NCBI RefSeq assembly: GCF_003248355.1
Contig: NZ_QKWY01000002.1
Coordinates: forward strand, 2,356,001-2,420,000
Reading direction: 5' to 3'
Length of the DNA stretch: 64,000 nucleotides
DNA from: Streptomyces sp. AC1-42W
GTDB taxonomy: Bacteria > Actinomycetota > Actinomycetes > Streptomycetales > Streptomycetaceae
Shown piece by piece: positions 60,870 to 64,000 of this stretch. Both the position numbers and the translations under genes were made by a program. The first letter of the stretch is position 1; each line of letters begins with the position of its first letter. The notes beneath the pieces were generated by a model that ran no database searches, was not told the DNA's origin, and was given only the letters and a program-made list of their open reading frames with translations.

Positions 60870-61874
60870 ATGGCCATAGAACTCGCAGGCCGCCACTTCC
60901 TCAAGGAGCTGGACTTCACGGCCGCGGAGTTCCGCGGTCTGCTCGATCTGGCCGCCGAGCTGAAGGCCGCCAAGCGGGCGGGGACGGAGACGCGGCGGCT
61001 GACCGGCCGGAACATCGCGCTGATCTTCGAGAAGACGTCCACCCGCACCCGGTGCGCGTTCGAGGTCGCCGCGGCCGACCAGGGCGCCGCGACCACGTAC
61101 CTCGACCCCTCCGGGTCGCAGATGGGGCACAAGGAGTCCGTCAAGGACACCGCGCGCGTCCTCGGCCGGATGTTCGACGGGATCGAGTACCGGGGCGACA
61201 GCCAGGCGGTCGTGGAGGAGCTGGCCGCGTACGCCGGAGTGCCGGTGTTCAACGGGCTCACCGACGACTGGCACCCCACCCAGATGCTGGCCGACGTGCT
61301 GACGATGACCGAGCACAGCGACAAGCCGCTGACGGAGATCGCCTTCGCCTACCTCGGCGACGCCCGCTTCAACATGGGCAACTCCTACCTGATCACCGGC
61401 GCCCTGCTCGGCATGGACGTGCGCATCGTCGCGCCCAAGGCGTTCTGGCCCGCCGAGACGGTCGTCGCCGAGGCCCGCGCGCTCGCCGAGGAGTCCGGGG
61501 CGCGGGTCACCCTCACGGAGGACGTGGCCGCGGGCGTGCGGGGCGCGGACTTCGTCGCCACCGACGTCTGGGTCTCCATGGGTGAGCCCAAGGAGGTCTG
61601 GGACAGCCGCATCGCCGCCCTCGCGCCGTACTCCGTCACCATGGACGTACTGCGGGCCACCGGCAACGCCGGGGTGAAGTTCATGCACTGCCTGCCCGCG
61701 TTCCACGACCTCGGCACCGGGGTCGGGCGTGAGATCCACGAGCGGCACGGGCTGAGCGAGCTGGAGGTCAGCGACGAGGTGTTCGAGTCCGCGCACTCCG
61801 TCGTCTTCGACGAGGCGGAGAACCGCATGCACACGATCAAGGCCGTCCTGGTGGCGACCATGGCCGGCGCGTGA
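60870..61874 (+). CDS. argF: Ornithine carbamoyltransferase
   Basis: 334 residues. Carbamoyl-phosphate site STRTR, HPTQ in DDWHPTQMLAD, ornithine site FMHCLPAFHD. ATG at 60870 with AGGAG upstream. Beside arcA it most likely serves the catabolic deiminase route (arcB role), although the biosynthetic reaction is the same enzyme chemistry. Confidence 0.95.
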   Translation: MAIELAGRHFLKELDFTAAEFRGLLDLAAELKAAKRAGTETRRLTGRNIALIFEKTSTRTRCAFEVAAADQGAATTYLDPSGSQMGHKESVKDTARVLGRMFDGIEYRGDSQAVVEELAAYAGVPVFNGLTDDWHPTQMLADVLTMTEHSDKPLTEIAFAYLGDARFNMGNSYLITGALLGMDVRIVAPKAFWPAETVVAEARALAEESGARVTLTEDVAAGVRGADFVATDVWVSMGEPKEVWDSRIAALAPYSVTMDVLRATGNAGVKFMHCLPAFHDLGTGVGREIHERHGLSELEVSDEVFESAHSVVFDEAENRMHTIKAVLVATMAGA

Positions 61875-61890
61875 CCCCGGACCTCCGGGG
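61875..61890. terminator. Terminator hairpin after argF
   Basis: CCCCGG-ACCT-CCGGGG immediately after the argF stop and 6 bases before the end of the convergent ATPase gene; likely shared by both. Confidence 0.65.
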
Positions 61891-61896
61891 CGCGTT

Positions 61897-62322
61897 CTAG
61901 GACGCCACGGGCGGCAGGCGGAACCACACCGCCTTGCCGCGCTCCGTCGGGCGGTGGCCGCACGACGAGCTGAGCGTGCGGATCAGCAGCAGCCCCCGGC
62001 CGTGCTCCTGCCACGGGTCGGGCACGTCCTCCGGCTCCGGGCGGGACAGATCGCCGGGCGGGGCCGGGTCTCCGTCGTGCACCTCCACCTGGCAGCCGGC
62101 CGGCAGCAGCTCCACCACCAGCTCTATGGGCTCGTCGCCGGGCGTGTGCTCCACCGCGTTGGCGACCAGCTCGGCCGTCAGCAGTTCGGCGGTGTCGCTG
62201 TCGGCCGGTGCGTCGATGTCCGTCAGCACCGAGCGGATCAGCGCACGGGCGATCGGCACGGCGGCCGTGGAATGCGGCAGGGAGATGCGCCAGGAGGGGG
62301 GTGGCGGTCCGTCGGGCGGCAC
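61897..62322 (-). CDS. RsbW-like ATP-binding protein
   Basis: 141 residues, HATPase_c fold of anti-sigma kinases: N box ELLTAELVANAVEHT, G box DPWQEHGRGLLLIRTL. GTG at 62322. Such single-domain proteins are numerous in Streptomyces; target sigma factor or partner unknown. Confidence 0.9.
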   Translation of the reverse strand: MPPDGPPPPSWRISLPHSTAAVPIARALIRSVLTDIDAPADSDTAELLTAELVANAVEHTPGDEPIELVVELLPAGCQVEVHDGDPAPPGDLSRPEPEDVPDPWQEHGRGLLLIRTLSSSCGHRPTERGKAVWFRLPPVAS

Positions 62323-62503
62323 GAGGGGTTTCCGTTCGGGTGAGCGCGGGTCCTGGGCTCAGACGTTTCCGCGCTCAAGACTTTGTGCTCCCCACCTTAC
62401 GAAGCCCGGCGTCCCGGACAAGAGCTCGCCGCCCGGTACGAAGAGGACGTTCGTCACGGGACCGGCACAAGGGACCCGACCGGCGCTCCCGGTATCGTGC
62501 ACT

Positions 62504-62519
62504 CGTGACGGAAGTCACG
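62504..62519 (+). promoter_or_regulatory. Palindrome upstream of the enoyl-CoA hydratase gene
   Basis: CGTGAC-GGAA-GTCACG, a perfect 6-bp inverted repeat 57 bases before the start codon. Candidate operator of the aryl-CoA catabolic genes; regulator not in view. Confidence 0.4.
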
Positions 62520-62575
62520 CAACGGTGATAAATTCGAGGCCGGGAAGCAGCGACGGCCGAAGGGGACACCCCGCC

Positions 62576-63403
62576 ATGAGTCCGTTCACCGGCTCCGCAC
62601 CACGTACGCGGCACTGGCGCCATCTGCGGGTCACCGAGGCGGACGGCGTCGCCACCGTCACCCTCGCCCGCCCCGAGAAACTCAACGCCCTCACCTTCGG
62701 CGCCTACGCCGACCTGCGCGATCTGCTGGCCGAGCTGGCGCGGGAACGCGCCGTCCGGGCCCTGGTGCTGGCCGGCGAGGGGCGCGGCTTCTGCTCCGGC
62801 GGCGACGTCGACGAGATCATCGGTGCCACCCTCGCGATGGACACCGCCGAACTGCTGGACTTCAACCGGATGACCGGCCAGGTGGTACGCGCGCTGCGCG
62901 AGTGCCCGTTCCCCGTCGTCGCCGCGGTGCACGGGGTGGCCGCCGGGGCCGGCGCCGTGCTCGCCCTGGCCGCGGACTTCCGCGTCGCCGACCCCACCGC
63001 CCGGTTCGCCTTCCTGTTCACCCGCGTCGGGCTCTCCGGCGGCGACATGGGCGCCGCCTATCTGCTGCCCCGCGTCGTCGGCCTCGGCCACGCCACCCGC
63101 CTCCTGATGCTCGGCGAACCCGTCCGCGCCCCCGAGGCCGAACGGATCGGCCTCATCAGCGAGCTCACCGACGAGGGCCGTGCCGACGAGGCGGCCGGCG
63201 CGCTCGCCCGCCGCCTCGCGGACGGGCCCTCGCTCGCCCTCGCCCAGACCAAGGCGCTGCTCACCGCCGAACTGGACATGCCGCTGGCCGCCGCCGTCGA
63301 GATGGACGCCGCGACCCAGGCCCTCCTCATGCACGGCGAGGACTACACCGAGTTCCACGCCGCGTTCACCGGGAAGCGGCCGCCCGCCTGGCGCGGAAAA
63401 TGA
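62576..63403 (+). CDS. Enoyl-CoA hydratase/isomerase-family protein
   Basis: 275 residues, crotonase fold: ARPEKLNALTFGAYADL, oxyanion GEGRGFCSGGDVDEI, AAVHGVAAGAGAVLALAADFRVA. ATG at 62576 with AAGGGG upstream. Its stop overlaps the next start (ATGA). With that neighbour it fits an anthraniloyl- or salicylyl-CoA catabolic cluster, where a hydratase accompanies the hydroxylase. Confidence 0.9.
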   Translation: MSPFTGSAPRTRHWRHLRVTEADGVATVTLARPEKLNALTFGAYADLRDLLAELARERAVRALVLAGEGRGFCSGGDVDEIIGATLAMDTAELLDFNRMTGQVVRALRECPFPVVAAVHGVAAGAGAVLALAADFRVADPTARFAFLFTRVGLSGGDMGAAYLLPRVVGLGHATRLLMLGEPVRAPEAERIGLISELTDEGRADEAAGALARRLADGPSLALAQTKALLTAELDMPLAAAVEMDAATQALLMHGEDYTEFHAAFTGKRPPAWRGK

Positions 63404-64000
63404 CCGGCCCGCAGCGGATCGCGGTCATCGGCGGCGGCCCCGGCGGCCTCTACGCCGCCGCGCTGCTCAAACGCCTCGGCCCGGACCGCCGGATCACCCT
63501 CTGGGAACGCAACGCCCCCGACGACACCTTCGGCTTCGGCGTCGTCCTCTCCGACGAGACCATCGGCGGCATCGAACACGCCGACCCGGTCGTCCACCGC
63601 GCGCTGCGGAACGAGTTCGTCCGCTGGGACGGCATCGACATCGTGCACCGGGGCCACACCCAGACCTCCGGCGGCCACGGCTTCGCCGCGCTCGGCCGCC
63701 GCCGGCTCCTGGAGATCCTGCACGAGCGCTGCGCCGGGCTCGGCGTGGACCTCCGCTTCCGCACCCCCGCCCCGCCCGCCGCCGAACTCGCCGCCACCCA
63801 CGACCTGGTCGTCGCCGCCGACGGGGTGCACAGCGCCACCCGCCAGGCCCACGCGGACGTCTTCCGCCCCCGGATCACCGGACACCGCTGCCGCTACATC
63901 TGGCTCGCCGCCGACTTCGCCCTGGACGCCTTCCGTTTCGAGATCGCCGAGACCCCGTACGGCGTGATGCAGCTCCACGCCTACCCGTTCTCGCCGCACG
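63400..64000 (+). CDS. Aryl-CoA hydroxylase-type flavoprotein (salicylyl-/anthraniloyl-CoA), 3' end outside window
   Basis: About 200 N-terminal residues visible. FAD fold IAVIGGGPGGLYAALL-like (GGGPGGLY), FGFGVVLSDETIGGIEHADP, GGHGFAALGRRRLLEILHERC, and the DG motif VAADGVHSATRQ match the flavin domain of bifunctional salicylyl-CoA 5-hydroxylase/2-aminobenzoyl-CoA monooxygenase. ATG at 63400 in an ATGA overlap with the hydratase gene. Confidence 0.85.
   Translation, partial: MTGPQRIAVIGGGPGGLYAAALLKRLGPDRRITLWERNAPDDTFGFGVVLSDETIGGIEHADPVVHRALRNEFVRWDGIDIVHRGHTQTSGGHGFAALGRRRLLEILHERCAGLGVDLRFRTPAPPAAELAATHDLVVAADGVHSATRQAHADVFRPRITGHRCRYIWLAADFALDAFRFEIAETPYGVMQLHAYPFSPH

Overview
The window is high-GC actinobacterial chromosome, almost certainly Streptomyces: third-codon GC is very strong, GTG starts and ATGA/GTGA overlaps are frequent, and it carries two conservon (cvn) clusters, a CYP154/CYP157 P450 pair, a SepF-like protein, secreted polysaccharide hydrolases, an F420-type oxidoreductase and XRE-DUF5753/DUF6879 proteins.

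Layout. 1-7 kb: secreted M4 metalloprotease (cut by the window start) divergent from a GH18 chitinase that has a DasR-type operator against a good promoter; a CsoR/CstR-type sensor with a palindromic operator; an SdsA-like alkylsulfatase; an SDR. 7.5-12.5 kb (minus): a six-gene conservon cvnABCDEF whose cvnA has a one-base frameshift. 12.9-21.8 kb: an FAD monooxygenase, then on the minus strand a nitrate-sensor-type histidine kinase and a roadblock protein leading into a branched-chain-amino-acid-type ABC transporter with fused LivH-LivM. 22.4-31.5 kb: two proteins of unknown function, a UvrA-like ABC ATPase with an AraC regulator, a DUF574 methyltransferase, a secreted lipase and a macrolide glycosyltransferase with a possible leader peptide. 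31.5-34.8 kb: etfBA, a TetR regulator and a DUF35 gene tied together by four copies of one palindrome.

34.9-39.4 kb: the ruins of a GH74-CBM2 xyloglucanase holding an IS200/IS605 tnpA-tnpB element, itself split at the tnpB stop codon by an IS1182-family element. 39.5-50.7 kb: housekeeping-like genes (SIS isomerase with a divergent DeoR regulator, metallo-beta-lactamase-fold hydrolase), a second conservon cvnABCDE (plus strand), SepF-like, MazG-like, F420-type LLM oxidoreductase, homocysteine methyltransferase.

50.7-59.4 kb: an integrated accessory segment in the RNA-repair gene pnkp. A short piece of the Pnkp phosphatase domain remains at the left (50.76-50.83 kb). The right part of pnkp (phosphatase remainder plus ligase) continues in frame from a large serine recombinase, giving a 1269-residue open frame. 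Between them lie an IS630-family element with a passenger gene, small conserved actinobacterial ORFs, a DUF6879 protein and an XRE-DUF5753 regulator. The kinase domain of Pnkp and its usual partner hen1 are absent. 59.5-64 kb: arginine deiminase and ornithine carbamoyltransferase, an RsbW-like ATPase, and an enoyl-CoA hydratase translationally coupled to an aryl-CoA hydroxylase-type flavoprotein cut by the window end.
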